From Marinobacter sp. es.042 (GTDB taxonomy: Bacteria; Pseudomonadota; Gammaproteobacteria; Pseudomonadales; Oleiphilaceae), in NCBI RefSeq assembly GCF_900188315.1, contig NZ_LT897781.1:3286001-3350000 (forward strand): a stretch of DNA of 64,000 nucleotides, in the 5' to 3' direction. A program made the position numbers and the translations under genes. The notes below the pieces were generated by a model. The model saw only the letters and a list, made by a program, of their open reading frames with translations, ran no database searches and was not told where the DNA came from. How positions within the stretch are numbered: position 1 is the stretch's first letter; each line of letters begins with the position of its first letter. Of the stretch, positions 63,933-64,000 are shown piece by piece.

Positions 63933-64000
63933 TTACAATCCGGAATCGGCGGTGATACCTGCCACCAGAACGCCGGAGGCCAGCGCCTTCTCAAGGTCAT
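63933..64000 (-). CDS. C-terminus of a gene continuing beyond the window
   Basis: The minus-strand frame is open from the window edge to a stop at 63933 and encodes DLEKALASGVLVAGITADSGL. It could be the end of an upstream gene entering from the right. Too short to identify, and chance openness cannot be excluded. Confidence 0.35.
   Translation of the reverse strand, partial: DLEKALASGVLVAGITADSGL

Noticed and set aside
1..64000. tRNA, rRNA, CRISPR array, integrase, transposase or prophage genes
   Set aside because: Looked for across the window and none was seen. This was by eye, so a divergent tRNA cannot be fully excluded.

Overview
The window reads as a chromosomal segment of a marine gammaproteobacterium, most likely Marinobacter or a close relative. 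That assignment is inference from the gene content and protein style: a FadE-type acyl-CoA dehydrogenase, a PntAB transhydrogenase, a PHA-synthase-like hydrolase, a Baeyer-Villiger-type monooxygenase, many small efflux and regulator genes, and moderately high GC. No rRNA, tRNA, CRISPR array, insertion sequence, integrase or phage gene was seen. The region is densely coded and looks vertically inherited.

Layout. 1-7.4 kb: the 3' part of a multiheme cytochrome c, an OmpW porin with its terminator, a divergent HxlR regulator / Old Yellow Enzyme pair, a large secreted protein with Ig/cadherin-like repeats and a C-terminal membrane-anchor tail, and a small BamE-like lipoprotein. 7.4-12.9 kb: pntAB, a FabR/DesT-like TetR regulator and a divergent flavin monooxygenase with a perfect operator palindrome between them. 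13.0-23.4 kb: six genes, all on + and tightly packed, for a zinc-ribbon metallopeptidase, a circularly permuted ATP-grasp ligase, an alpha-E protein, a 1099-aa transglutaminase-like/DUF2126 protein, an ATP-grasp/alpha-E fusion and a second transglutaminase-like protein. This is a predicted peptide-ligation and cleavage system without a settled biochemical function, and it is the strongest candidate here for an undescribed system.

23.4-33.7 kb: MarC, an orphan periplasmic binding protein, a ChaC-like cyclotransferase, a lipid A phosphoethanolamine transferase, a His-rich periplasmic protein, a DMT exporter / LysR pair, and a metal-chelate ABC importer (ATPase, permease, binding protein) behind trmO. 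33.7-46 kb: FadE with an operator palindrome, a chemoreceptor, a UbiA prenyltransferase, an AEC carrier, a MalY/PatB-type C-S lyase, a DMT exporter coupled to a small secreted protein, an exported AstE/aspartoacylase-like protein, and a Nudix plus metallo-beta-lactamase fusion. 46-59.7 kb: a hotdog thioesterase, MATE and MFS pumps, Tpx, LysR, two alpha/beta hydrolases, a haloacid dehalogenase, an acyltransferase, RNase II and a diguanylate cyclase. 59.7-63.6 kb: a copper operon (MerR regulator, CopA, a 38-aa His-tailed membrane peptide, DUF411 protein) with a MerR-type promoter.

Four intergenic spaces (29.1, 46.0, 48.1 and 50.1 kb) carry copies of one roughly 105-112 bp palindromic element. 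Each has a long outer stem enclosing two small hairpins. Arm sequences differ between copies but pair within each copy, so structure seems to be kept more than sequence. Several further perfect inverted repeats mark likely operators (HxlR/OYE, TetR/monooxygenase, fadE, AEC/C-S lyase, MerR/copA).
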